64,000 bases of DNA. It comes from Symsagittifera roscoffensis. Taxonomy: Eukaryota; Xenacoelomorpha; Acoela; Convolutidae. Made by a program: the position numbers and the translations under genes. Positions 10,601 to 21,575 of the stretch are shown in pieces. Within the stretch, counting starts at the first letter, position 1, and each line of letters begins with the position of its first letter. Below the pieces are notes generated by a model. It worked only from the letters and a program-made list of their open reading frames with translations, was not told the DNA's origin and did not search any database. Location: positions 96,835,705 to 96,899,704 of the forward strand of contig NC_087062.1 of NCBI RefSeq assembly GCF_963678635.1, written 5' to 3'.

Positions 10601-11505
10601 CTGTGATAGACTAAGTCTCATCTCTCTTCGTAGAACTGGCTCATGATCTTATTACTGTCTTCCTCCAGATCCCTTTTGTCTTTGACTCCTGTCCTTATCG
10701 ACTTGAAGAAATTATTCGTCATCTTGTCATTCTTCTGGGCCCGACAATCTGTATCTCGCTTCGACGTGTTCCTTCAATTGCATCATCTGACCATTCAGTT
10801 CTCCAGGACTGTGGATATAGTCTTTCAACTTGACGCAGACTATCCTTCTCAGGACCTCCCTGTCTTCATTTGGCACCAGGTTTGTTCTGACATTTGATTT
10901 GCATGAAAGCTCCCTGAACGGTTTCCTTGATACTGCAATTTTCTCAAGCACTTCTCCTCCGTCCACCTCATGTTGATCTAGATTGTACGTTCCCGAGAAA
11001 GGGTGGGTTTGTAGTTCTCTGTCGCGATGCCTCATTTTCTCTTCTATCAAATTCATGCAGAGACAGTATCGGTCATCGCCACCCTTCTAAGAGTCCTCAT
11101 CACGTTCTTCGGACTCCCCGGTAAATTTCTCTTCTTCAGCATCTTCTTCTGACGTAGGCCACTCCGCGAACTCTTGACCTAGTCCAAAGCGTTCGGCCCC
11201 TTCCCTAAAGGACACTTTTTCTTTCGAAACTTAGTCTGCCTTAGTATCTCTTCCGGGATTTTCTCAACTAATGACTGGACGACTTCTTTGTCATCAGATT
11301 GCTTTTCTTTTTACCAGTCCTCGCCATAAGCTGCATCAATTCTTCTCAGTTTTGTGACTTCTGGTTCGTCCTTGTCATTGCTCCGGACTACGGGTTTATC
11401 GTCTGCTAGATTCTCGAGTAATCTCCCCAAGTCCTCATCTATCTTCACCATTCCTCTCTCTACTTGATTGAGATCGTAGCCTTTTGCCTTTATTGTTTCC
11501 CTCAC
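10601..11505 (-). pseudogene. RNase H to integrase connecting region, gypsy-A
   Basis: Minus-strand frames 11505-11311 and 11056-10727 are charged and helical-looking and show no recognisable motif. They fill the interval between RNase H and the integrase zinc finger in the pol polyprotein. Breaks near 11.3 and 11.1 kb indicate indels. Confidence 0.5.
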
Positions 11506-11600
11506 TTTTTTTTATTTGAGCATTACTTTCATTGGCATCCCTCGATTTCTCTCCAAAATTGTTTTCTCTAGACATCCCTCTGATAGCTCGGGATGATCCT

Positions 11601-12112
11601 CTATAGGTTTACCTGACTTGTCGAGTCGCCTCGTGAGTTGAAGGCTGTCGTACGATTCCTTGTCCAAAAATTAGAAGCCATATTTGATTTCTGGCTTTTC
11701 CACCTCCCTTTGCTCCTGTCTACTGTAGAATTCTTCTTACCCGTCTTCTTACTCAAGCTATCGGTATTTTGATGTTTGTCCCTTGATCTGCGCTCAATGA
11801 CCATATTGTAGTCACCCAAGCGAACTATGCATCTCCCAATGTAGCTCTGATACATTGAGTACGTTTTCAGCCAGCTGAGTGCTCTATTGTTGACCCGTCA
11901 CTTGAATGGTTCGCTACCTAGCTACTCCCGTATTTCTCTACAAAGGTGACAACCACAAACATCTCCGCCTTGAGTGCCCCGTACTTCATCTCTGTAACAC
12001 TCAAGTTTTTGCTCCCCTCTGATATCGGTCTCAAGACTGTCTTCCCGATCCATTCCTGCTCTTGATGGAATATGCCAGAGATCGCTACCATCGACGCATC
12101 CGTAATCAGCAC
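11601..12112 (-). pseudogene. RNase H domain of gypsy-A pol
   Basis: Frame 12112-11918 begins MLITDASMVAISGIFHQEQ, the first strand and catalytic Asp of Ty3/gypsy RNase H, followed by a conserved EMKYGALKAEMFVVV helix. Frame 11855-11601 has QSYIGRCIVRLGDYNM and RDKHQNTDSLSK, with the late catalytic Asp region (usually HxNADxLSR). RNase H degrades the RNA strand of the RNA-DNA hybrid. A frameshift separates the two parts. Confidence 0.75.
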
Positions 12113-13025
12113 GTACCTTCCTTATCCGTTGGCATACCTAGCACAAGTGCTTCACACAACTCTTCCTTATTTCTTTGGAAAGACTCTTCTGTCACGTTGT
12201 TCCACGTGAATTTCTTGCCTTTATGCCTCATGAGTTGTTGCAACGGGTACACTCTGTCCGCATAGCCCTTAATGAATTCCCTGTAATAGTTCGCAAAACC
12301 CAAGAAGCACATTAATTGATGCTCCGTTTACGATGATTTTCAAGTCAGCACCGCTTCTACTGAGCTTGGTTCTGGTCTGATGTCATGTTTATCCACCATC
12401 CTCCGCAGGTACTTAATCGAGTCATTGAGTATCTCGCACTTCGATGGCTTCCATTTTAGTCTCGCTCTTTTCATGCAAGCGAACACCTCCTTTATTCAGT
12501 CACCCAAGGTGGTCCTCTAAGGTGGTTGTCGCTATTACCACGTCGTCTACGTAGCACATCACCAGGTGGTCATATTTCTTCGTTACACTTGTCAATGCGT
12601 GTACCATCAATCATTTAAAAGTAGCCGTGGCATTGCGAAGACCAAAGGGCATCATCTTCCATTGAAACAGATCCAGCTCGCAAGCAAACCCTGTTTTGTC
12701 CCTGTCCTGCCTCCTCAGTGGTACTTGCCAAAAAGCCGACCCTTAATCAAAAGTTGTAAAGAATTTTGCATTCCCTAATTTCGAGAGGAACTCATCAATC
12801 CTAGGTATGGGATAAGAATCCTTCACCGTGCGGAGTTCAGATATCGCTTGGTTGGTCACCTTTCTTCTTAGCTATCACAACTCCACACGCCCACGTTAAT
12901 TTGGATGGTTCTATCCTATCATACTCCAGTAGGGTTTCTATCTCTTTTCTACATGCATCTGATTTGTTAGGGGTCATACACCTCGCCCTCTACCTGTGCG
13001 AAACCACCGACTCCTCAAGCTCTAT
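12106..13025 (-). pseudogene. Reverse transcriptase palm and connection, gypsy-A
   Basis: The catalytic YVDD is intact on the minus strand at 12542-12553, within LVMCYVDDVVIA. Downstream, 12312-12106 encodes FLGFANYYREFIKGYADRV and KFTW, the hallmark thumb/connection stretch of Ty3/gypsy RT. Upstream frames to about 13025 are interrupted by stops. The enzyme copies the element RNA into DNA. Homologous RT sequence begins at 63650 on the plus strand and is much less damaged. Confidence 0.8.
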
Positions 13026-14300
13026 TCAAAGTTCAACAAAGTTACAACATCTAATGCCTGCTTTATGTTTTGAAAAAACGTCCTGGTTCCAATCTAGTAC
13101 ATCCTTGATGGCTTCCGGCTGTTCGTCCGTTAATTTACCCCTCAAGTGCTCTATCTCTAGTAACACCGGTTTATCCATTTCTAATTCTTCTAGTGTGGAT
13201 CTTTCCGGAAAATTCGAACAGCTCAAAAGTCCATCGTCTGTCTCTGACTTAGGCAATTTCACAAGACCTGATGAACTTTTTATTTCCTTCAATCGTCTCA
13301 AGATGCAAAACTTATCACTATGCTTCGGGCAATTAAGAACTTCATTTTCTTTTACTTTTTCACAGGTAGAGCGTATCCCAATTTTCTTCCCCTCTGGATA
13401 GTGATAGGTAAGTCAAGAGTATTCAACAAGACACTGACGCAGAGGCCACTCTTTGTTATCGAGAAGGATCTTCCTAAAATAGCAGCGTTTTGACTATTTG
13501 GACTTGGGAATATGCATACTTGTGTATGGTCACTTAGTTCGTTGTAATTTTTCATTCGCAAACTTACTATTGCCGCATCGTTTGCTTTCAGCCTTACCCA
13601 CCTACTCAAGAATACTGGTGCTTTATTCTCATTCGCCATTATCAAGTTTACCGGTTTAATTAAGTACTTACTTTCGGTGTTCCGAACCCTGAACATCGTG
13701 TTGTTCAGATCAATTGTTACATCGAAATTCCTGATGAAGTCTCTGCCTAAAATGAATTGGTCAGACTCATCTAAATTCTCCACCACGAGGAAACTTGTCC
13801 ACAAATTGAGTTCCCCCAAATTTAGGGCTATCATTGGTGTCCTGCCTAGAACCCGCAGCTCCCCTTTGTTTGCTGCCGACAGCCGTATTGCTGCCGACAG
13901 CCGTATCTATCCATGTTTCGAATGGTATGACGCTCAAGACCGCTCCTGTGTCCATTAACCCACGCAGTTGAGTCTTCTTTCACCTTATGTCTTGTACGTG
14001 ATCTTCCATCCCGATATGCATCGCATCTTCTTCTAACAAGGCACAGTGTCCAATTGATCTCCTTTTTAGTTCTTCTCCACCCACGTAGATTTGTCCGGCT
14101 AGGTCTTCATCACATGTTATCATGGTCTTCGTGTAGATCTTTATTCCATCTATGTTTAGCCTTATTTCATGTGGACCCTAGGCTTCCATGTACCTATTGT
14201 CGATGCGAACAGATTTGCTGCCACCTCTTGTGAGTAGTGCTCTCAAGACTCTAGAAGTACACCTGCGTACACATCAAAGTGCATCATGGTCGGATGACTA
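13026..14300 (-). pseudogene. Retropepsin-like protease and pre-RT region, gypsy-A
   Basis: MDTGAVLSVIPFETW (about 13910-13955) holds the aspartic protease active-site DTG. FILGRDFIRNFDVTIDL (about 13700-13750) is the conserved ILGxDF strand late in Ty3/gypsy proteases. AAILGRSFSITKSGLCVSVL (about 13420-13480) and ETDDGLLSC (near 13240) lead into RT. Between 13870 and 13910 a small duplicated word (TAVGSNTAVGS) marks slippage. Frames 13834-13352 and 13301-13026 are open for 160 and 91 residues. The region upstream to about 14300 (DLAGQIYVGGEEL) is the gag-protease linker. Confidence 0.75.
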
Positions 14301-14615
14301 GGTTCACTCAGGTTTCTTGTTATTTCGTGACCGCCCACAGTGATTATCGACATCATTCTCGCTCCAATTTTCGTATTGTCACCATTTTTAGATTGTAGCA
14401 ATTACCTCTGTTTGTTACGCCCTCTGAGGCTTCTGGCACTGGGATCGTTTTTCAGAATGTCTCATTCAATCTCTGTTTCTCTATCTTCTGCTTCAGTTGT
14501 TGCTCAATTTTTTTTTCGCTAAGTCTTGCTTCACCATGCTGATTGCCTCTACAGCTGCTTTCTAATAGTTTATCTCCAGTGAATTCGTAGTCTCCGCCTC
14601 CATGGCAGTTTTGAA

Positions 14616-16699
14616 TTAGGTTACAGCTTTTACCGTTTTTGTCGATAATTCCCCACTCGCTGCCTCCGCGTTCTTCAAGTCAATTTCGGCGTGTCTATTC
14701 CTCGCAATATTTACCGCAGCCAAGGCTAACTTTTGTTTGGGACGATTTTGATTCTTCACAACCTCCCAAAACAACGGACAGTCCATCTTGAAATGGCTCT
14801 CATGATTACGGAAGGAGCACCTTGCGCCTATCTTGATGATCAAGCCACTATAAAACTCATGTTCATCCGTTTGGCTCAAAACTTTTTCATCCGGCGCGCA
14901 TCCCAGTTTTTTCATGCCTTGTTTGTATGTCGTACAATCCCCTACATGATGATCCGTTGATCCCAGTTTGCGCATGACCTACGTTTACCCATGTCATCTC
15001 AAGGCTTGTACCATGACGACCTTTGTGGTTGGCTTCCTTCTTGCTTATTCCTGCCTTCTGAGTACGGGCACTTTTTCGGTTTCATCAACATGTACTCCTA
15101 GACTTTTGTCTCATCTCTTCTGGCGTTGGTGCATTATCCTTTGATAATGTATACTACGTCGCCAACATCGTTTTCAAGTCGACCTTTTTTACCCCGTCGA
15201 TAAAATTCGAAGCGATGCTAAATTTTTTTTCAGTTTGTTGATTCTTTTGGATCACTCCTTCTTCTCAAGCTCCCAGGAACCGATCGATTCCCTCGTCGTC
15301 CCTCTGTCTTTTTTTCCCAAATCTCATCATAACTTGGTGGCCCTTGATTCCTGATCTAAATCGGTTCAACAGTATTTCGAAGGTCTTGTCTGCCGTAACA
15401 CGCTCCTCTTCTTTCTTTGCTCCTACGCATTTCAATGATGTGCCCTCCAGATTGCTATGCGGGCCTGCCTTTCGTCATTCAAGTTATTTTGTTCTAAATG
15501 TAGTCTCATGACATGTACCCATGTGTCAATGAAGCCAACCGAGTCATCTTTAAATTCTTGGGTTTCTTGAAGGTCTTTCTGGATTTACCACTTCCTCTTT
15601 CACTCGAGTCAGAGTTCCTTGTTCATCATTTCCCAGGTGATTGCCCATGTCAGGGCGTCAGGTGCTACATCAGTGTTCGTGCTGGAGTCCCCTCGAACAT
15701 TTGTTGAGTGTGAGGTTCCACTCTTCATGATGGTCTCGGAAACCCCTGCCCCTATACTCGCTGCCTTCCGGGGTTACGATGTAGACTCCCGTTTATTCCG
15801 CTGTGGTTCCATAAAGTCGACTCTGGTGCCTTGTCTGTTGCCAGTTTATCCTGCGCTATTTTGTTTCTCAAGAGAGCATCCATTTTGGTATGAATGGCAC
15901 AAGAATTTTCACCTTTTCCTTGCTCATTGTATCCACTCTAGTCTCAATGTTCCACAACTTTTCATTCACAGTTTCGTACCGTTTCTTCATTTCTTCTATA
16001 TCTTTTTTGGTATGTTTCTCTCGCTCTTTGACGGTAGTTTCTATTTGTCCAACACCTGTTTTAGCTTGTCCCCGGGGCTCTTGCCAAGCAATAGTAGTTA
16101 TCCAGGTTCTCGTTCTTGTTGGGTCTTGTTTCCTTCTTTAATTCTAGGCGGTTCTCTTCACTGCATTTCAACTTTTTGTCTATCTCATTCAAATTTGTCA
16201 TCAAGATCCCAAGCTCCACTGAGGTTGTTCTTGTTTCCTTAAATCGTTCGTCTGGGCTAACTGCTGTTACTTTCGAGGCTTCTCCTATTTTCTTCCTAGT
16301 TTCAGTCGATATCGTAGAAACCGTCCCAAAGGTTTTGCTCTTCTCGTTTACCGTTGTTGCCTCTCCAACTCTTGGTTTCATTCCGATCATCGCAGCAATC
16401 GTCTTCAAGTGAACGACGTTTTCTTCCTCTTTGAGTCGTCTTTTATCGTCTCTGGTGTGTTGGTTGCCTCTTCTTGATTGCCTATTGGTCAAAACTCAAA
16501 GGTGTTTTTTTTTTATTCCAGTGAGTTTGGCATCGGAGTTGATTCCGTGGTCTTGCGTTCTATCCCGTCTATGCTCTGATCTGGTGTCTCTTGATCCGTC
16601 TCTTTTGCTGGTATGCTTTGTTCTTCCAACGTCTTCTTCTTCGCTTTTTGCTCCTTGACGCTTCTTGTACTGGCCATATTCGCTGAAATATTTTTTCAT
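14616..16699 (-). pseudogene. gag polyprotein of gypsy-A with damaged zinc knuckle
   Basis: The probable N-terminus is at 16699, followed by highly basic, acidic-patched sequence (16699-16496 and 16492-16061) with Lys/Arg/Glu-rich helices. The middle, 15-16 kb, is broken into many short frames. Near the C-terminus (14975-14616) a nucleocapsid-type knuckle reads CSFRNHESHFKMDC. This has the CX2CX4HX4C spacing with the second Cys replaced by Arg, so zinc binding would be impaired. gag packages RNA in particles. The order gag then protease then RT on the same strand confirms the assignment. Confidence 0.65.
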
Positions 16700-16984
16700 A
16701 TTATTCTCGGATTTGTTGGTTTCGGTTTATTTTGCATTGAGGTATGGCTCTGCTTAGGTTCTTTTCCCTTTCTTTCAGTTAGTGATACTCTGCTTTTCTT
16801 CATTATTTTTTTGCAATTTTTTTTTTCTACAATTCTAAATAGTACAAGTTCCTATTATAAAACTTAAAATTTAAAAAAAAAATATTCTTAATTCTTGTAA
16901 GAAAAAACTATTCGAGTTGGTAATCTCAAAAGTGTGGACTTTAAGCTGTTTTTGGTCGTTCTAATTGCGTCCTGGTGCCTCTAC

Positions 16985-17880
16985 TCAAGAGTTGGGACAC
17001 TTCACACTATCCCAGTACGTCTTCTAACCCTCCTAGGACCCTACGCTCAAGTGTTGGGACACCTCGCATCCCTCCAAGACCTCTTTCTTCTAGTGTTGGG
17101 ACGCTTCACACTGTCCCAAGACCTTTCTTCCAAGTGTGGGGACACCTCGTACTGTCCCAAGACCTCCTGCTCAAGTGTTGGGATACTTCACACTGTCTCA
17201 AGACCTTTCTTTTCTAGTGTTGGGACACTTCGCTTATACCCCAAGACTTCCCGCTCAAGTGTTGGGACACTTCACACTGTCCCAAGGCCTCTCTTTTCTA
17301 ATGTTGGGATGCTTCACATTGTAAGACCTCCTGCTCAAGTGTTGGGACACTTCGCACTGTCCCATAACCTCCCTGTTCAAGTTTTGGGACACTTCGCACT
17401 GTCCCAAGACTTCCTGTTTAAGTTTTGGGTCACTTCGCACCGTCCCAAGACCTTTCGTCATGCTGTTGGGACATTTTGGGATGTCCCAAGACTACCTGCT
17501 CAAGTGTTGGGACACTTCGCACCGTCCCGAGACATTTTCGTCCTAGTGTTGGGACACTGCCTGCTGTCCAAAGACTATCTGCTCAAGTGTTGGGACACTT
17601 CGCATTGTCTCAAGACACCCACCCAAGTGTTGGGACAATTTGCACTGTCCCCAGACTCCCCACTCAAATTTTGGGGCACTTCAAACTTTCTTAAGACTTT
17701 TCATCCAAGTGTTGGGACACTTCGTGCTGTCCCAAGACTACCTGCTCAAGTGCTGGGACAGTCCGATCTCTTCTTCTTTGGGACAGTCGCATCTCTTGTT
17801 CTTCGGTGTTGGGACAGTCGGATCTCTTGTTCTTCGGTGTTGGGTTAGTCGGATCTCTTGTTCCTTTGCGTTGGAACACT
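16985..17880. repeat. 41-bp minisatellite, about 21-22 units, each a potential hairpin
   Basis: The unit is close to AAGTGTTGGGACACTTCGCA followed by CTGTCCCAAGACCTCCTGCTC. TTGGGACA and TGTCCCAA inside each unit pair as an 8-bp stem around an 8-base loop, and the stem extends to 10 of 11 pairs. Units vary by substitutions and small indels. Because 41 is not a multiple of 3 and the consensus lacks plus-strand stops, a 304-codon plus frame (16934-17848) runs through it in rotating phase. It lies in the leader, just upstream of gag in gypsy-A. Confidence 0.9.
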
Positions 17881-19300
17881 TAGATCACTACCCCCGGTAC
17901 CAGCACTTGAGCTCTAGTATTAAAAAATTTCCCCAAAACCCAATCTAACTAATCAAAAGTTTTACCTACTAGCCCCCCTGAAATTACCTCCCTTTATTAA
18001 TCCGATAAAGTAAAAAGCACCACTTTTGAGCAAGTGTCTAAGTGTCTTCTGATAATCTCTTCGTCAGAAACCGATAAAATGAGATCCGAAAACGTAAAAA
18101 ATTATATGAAAAAAAATGATAAAAACAGAAAGATGAGTTCGCCCAAAATTAAAAAGCGACAAATGTCGTCTTTTCATAAACAAAAAATGTCTGGTACCTG
18201 ATTGTCACGCGTTTTCCTCCCCCCTATTAGCGGTCGTATAGTGTATTCTCATTTTGGGCTCCAAAAACGGTCTTTCCCGATCTTCCCACCAGATCCGACC
18301 AGGTTGCCTACCTTAGTTCGATTTTTAATTTGGACATCCTCGCGTTGCAACTCTTGCTATGAGTCTAAAGATGGATCGCTCCAGAGTCTAGATCTACTAA
18401 TGTAACTAAATCGACGATATCGATTGCATAGTTACTTCAATGTATCCCCTTTTTTACAATGTTCAACCACCAACCTCTATCTTAAACAGCCCTCTTCTAC
18501 CCCCCCCCCCCCCCCCTATAAAGCCCCCTCCTAAGCCGAAAATTACCCTAAGCGCGATGGGTGCTAAACCTCTTGAGAGAAAACCGTAGAGCATGTTTCC
18601 AAACACTGCTCGAGTAAAAACGTATCCTCGAAACAGTGGATATCCGCTTATCCAATTTTACACTTATTTCCTATAATGTAATGTGGAGTTTAACGATACC
18701 CGAGTGACCAAACAGAACACCCCTGTGTGCCTTCTCTGTTTTTTCTGATTCCGTACTGGATGTCTCCTTGGCGTGTCCATCACCTCTCAGGTCCCCTTCC
18801 TCAGAACAACTTTCCCATTTAGCTGGTGACCTGTTCCAGTCAAGTCTCTCAAGGGTCCGCTGAAATTGCAAGCTATCTGAAAACCCTTTATAATGCCCAC
18901 AATCGGCACCTGTATAAAGTTGCTGATTTGATCAAAAAGATCGGTCTTATGGAAACAGTATGTGTATACTATTTTTTTAATATAAAAGTTTGATCCAACT
19001 AATCTGGTATCAGTTTCACTGTCCTTTTTTGTATATGTTATAGCTTTTTTACTCCTGTTTCTGTTTTTTTTTCGGTTTTTGTTTTGCTGTTTGTCTTTTT
19101 ACTCGGTTTTTTGGCACCCCTTACTCGGTTAGTTGGCCTCGTTCCAGAAAACGCACCAAGTTTTTTTTAAAAAAGCTATCACGGTACAACCGGAAGGCTT
19201 ACACATTCCCGCTGAACCGTAAAACCGGTAGTCTACAATGGGCATGTAGCCCGAAGCTGTGTCAAGTGGGTTTGACTCCGTAGCCATGATGTCGTAAAAA
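17881..19300 (-). other. Leader of gypsy-A between 5' LTR and minisatellite
   Basis: No supportable long gene. It contains a run of 17 C at 18500-18516, T-rich tracts near 19030-19130, and one minus-strand frame (18871-18671) of 66 residues that is Glu/Ser-rich without a recognisable domain. Consistent with a long untranslated leader. Confidence 0.45.
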
Positions 19301-19315
19301 CACCGAGGAGCGCCA
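19301..19315 (-). promoter_or_regulatory. Candidate primer-binding site of gypsy-A
   Basis: Read on the minus strand, TGGCGCTCCTCGGTG lies 11 bases inside the LTR end. It starts with TGG, the complement of a tRNA CCA end, as primer-binding sites do. The tRNA it would match cannot be named without a search, and the 11-base gap is longer than usual. Confidence 0.45.
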
Positions 19316-19326
19316 TAAAAACACTA

Positions 19327-20213
19327 TTTAACAATCGCCTACTTAAGTCACTTGAGGTTAAAGAAAAATAGACCCTATAACAATTAGCTCAAGAGTCAGG
19401 GACGCTATCTCTTGTGTTTTTCCGCCTCGGCTTTTCCGCAAGCGGTCGGAGCCAATTCGGTTCACTTGCAACATGAGACTAAAAATCCTTGTTACAGCTT
19501 AAAGGCTACTACCAAAGCAACCCAACTCTAGAAAAAAGGAACGTCCCCCTACTCAGCTCTCAAAATACCTAAAACACGCAAACGCCGTTAAAAACAGGAT
19601 CGGAAACTTCCGTAGAGTTACTTTTTATTAGACAGTGCAGCTCTGATTCATTTCAGATGGATCAATCTAAATAATTCCTTATCTCAACGTAACAATATAA
19701 AACAGACTCAAGAAATTTAATTGGGACTCAAATACAGGCAGAATTTCTAGAATTGAGCAATTAAATTAATAAGTATCTCTAGGATAAATGGGTAATCAAG
19801 TTTGACTCGAGGAGTTTCAAATGAGTGAGTATTAGCTTGAGAAATAGGTTTTGGGGTAGGACCATTGGATAACTTCAGTTGTCCACCTTTCCACCGATCG
19901 TTACTCTGGTCCACCAATGGTCTGCTTTCTTCTCTACTCGGGATCACTCTATCTCCTGCCAAAAATGAGACGGCGTTACTCTCGTACAACCTTGTGTCTG
20001 GAAATTGCGAATAGCATTTTCTCGCTATTTTTTCTACAATTTTTCCGCGATTGTCGTTCAGTTCTTCTCAATTATTTCTGATGTATTGTAGTTATCGCGA
20101 GCAAAATGACTATGAAATGCTCAATTAGAATTTTTGAAAAATTTTGTTTCGCCCCAAAATTACGTCTTTTGCGTTACTCAATTTCAAACTTTCAAATTTG
20201 ACCGACTGGCAAA
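19327..20213 (-). repeat. LTR (5' LTR of gypsy-A, altered)
   Basis: 887 bp, aligning by eye to 1756-2418 in the same orientation. The termini are mutated (plus strand starts TTTAACAATCG and ends GACTGGCAAA). A segment of about 215 bp near 19750-19965 is absent from the left copy. Part of it is also present in the truncated LTR at 40649-40950, so this segment is old. The sequence immediately to the right is shared with the right flank of the 40.9-kb LTR. Confidence 0.7.
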
Positions 20214-20279
20214 GCTAGCTTAAGAGTGAAAGAATCCATGGCAACTGATTGATAGAAATTCAAATTAAAAAATGACTCA

Positions 20280-21520
20280 CCTCTAATTTGAAGAATTTCT
20301 CAGCTCTTTCTCAAAAAATTTCCCATGAATTTCTTCTTTTTTGAGATCTTTGATGATGTATGTAGGAGGGTTTTATGTAGAAACTGCCAAAATTTGAAAA
20401 TTTTTATCCGTAAGCAGTGGTTTGTATCCTTTTTCGAACGGAATATCTTTTTTAGAATTTTTAACTCTATCACCAATTTTGAATTTTGGTTTAGTATATT
20501 TCAAGAAGGATTTGTTATAAAAACTGATAAAAAATCACTATTTTTCACATCTCTCCCAAATGAAAGGCTTCCCAATTGATCGATTTTCGCGACAGTTCAC
20601 TGTAGAAACAATTTTCTGCAATTTGGGAACAACTTTTTACCATGATCTTCAATGTAAAGTTACATTATATCTTTTAAAGTATGAATTGCTCTCTCTGCAA
20701 ATGCAGCTTTTGTTACACTCAAATGTCTTTCTTCTTGCAAATCTTTTTGAAAATTCCCCCATATTCTGTTCCTTTGTCAACCAAACGTTTTTCAAGAGTG
20801 TGTTTTCGTGAAATAATTTTTCTAAAAACTTGTAAAGTGTGTTTGGCATATTTTATTTTCAATGTATGAACTCTGACAATTCTCGAAAAAAAATCCACAG
20901 CAACTTATAAATACTTGACTCCGTTGTTTTGACTTGCTAACTTCTCTACAAAAGCCAAGTCCATACACCAAGTTTCATTGATATATTTAGTAAAAGCTTG
21001 AAGTCTTCGGAGCTGTCTTATTGGTGGAACAAGTTTTGTATACGATGTCTTGGTTTGTAAAAACTTTTCTTCTTTCTTTTTTGATAAACCACTCGCTTTA
21101 CTCAAGTTTTGAATAGAACCGTACGCAGCTCTACTCCTAGAATACAATCTGTTCGCGCTTACTTTTTCCGATTTTGAAAGGGATCCAAGTTTCTCTGTCT
21201 TTCGCTTTGACATTCTTGTTAATGACAAACTCAGATGCAAGTTGAGTTACTTCCGAAATAAAAAGTATCTGGAAAATATCCGGTGTTTTTCCGCTTCAAA
21301 GCACACACAACGTCTACAATAGGTTCTTTTGTGTCTCGATTAACCAATACAAAACTGTCTGACTGGCTGAGTTTAATTCTAGAAGAATTCAAAATTAAAT
21401 CAAAAAGCTGCTTATTCTTACTCGTTTTCAACCTCTCATTTACAGCACTGTCATTAGAGTCAAAATTTTTTGGTACATTGTCCTCTTCTTCTTGCTATTG
21501 TTCCAACTTTGCTATCTTGG
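20280..21520 (-). pseudogene. Polinton retroviral-type integrase, copy A
   Basis: From the N-terminus (right): frame 21431-21231 with LNSSRIKLSQSDSFVLVNRD; frame 21240-20905 with TRMSKRKTEKLGSLSKSEKV and CMDLAFVEKLASQNNGVKYL, where Asp is the first catalytic residue. VDKGTEYGG near 20770 holds the second Asp, and FAERAI near 20700 the Glu. A C-terminal SH3-like strand TKPKFKIGDRV lies near 20470. All DDE residues are visible but in different frames with stops, so the gene is dead. It adjoins the LTR at 20213. Confidence 0.8.
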
Positions 21521-21575
21521 AAGTCTACTTTGTGCATGATAAACTGAATACGGAAATAAAACAAACCATTCCGTA

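Larger units (their letters stand above)
1756..20213 (-). mobile_element. Ty3/gypsy LTR retrotransposon gypsy-A, ~18.5 kb, minus strand
   Basis: Two direct repeats (1756-2418 and 19327-20213) flank a 16.9-kb interior that encodes, on the minus strand and in Ty3/gypsy order, gag with a CCHC-like knuckle, protease (DTG), RT (YVDD), RNase H and integrase. Further ORFs follow: an unknown conserved domain, a coiled coil, an SGNH hydrolase and a cysteine-containing region. A candidate PBS and a short polypurine tract sit next to the LTRs at the expected ends. The element is unusually long for this class. Many frameshifts and stops show that it is an old, dead copy. Outside flanks are aaaca (left) and gctag (right), so no target-site duplication is visible. 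The right LTR has been altered and could belong to a sister insertion. Confidence 0.75.

Noticed and set aside
15619-16242. 207-codon plus-strand ORF rich in Phe, Leu and Ser
   Set aside because: Antisense to gag. The composition is that expected from the complement of Lys/Glu-rich coding sequence.
16934-17848. 304-codon plus-strand ORF
   Set aside because: It is the translation of a 41-bp minisatellite with rotating phase. No domain, and it lies antisense to the leader and gag of a retrotransposon.
19200-19300. tRNA-like word GTCAAGTGGGTTTGACTCC
   Set aside because: No cloverleaf could be formed from the surrounding bases. It lies in the retrotransposon leader next to the PBS candidate.
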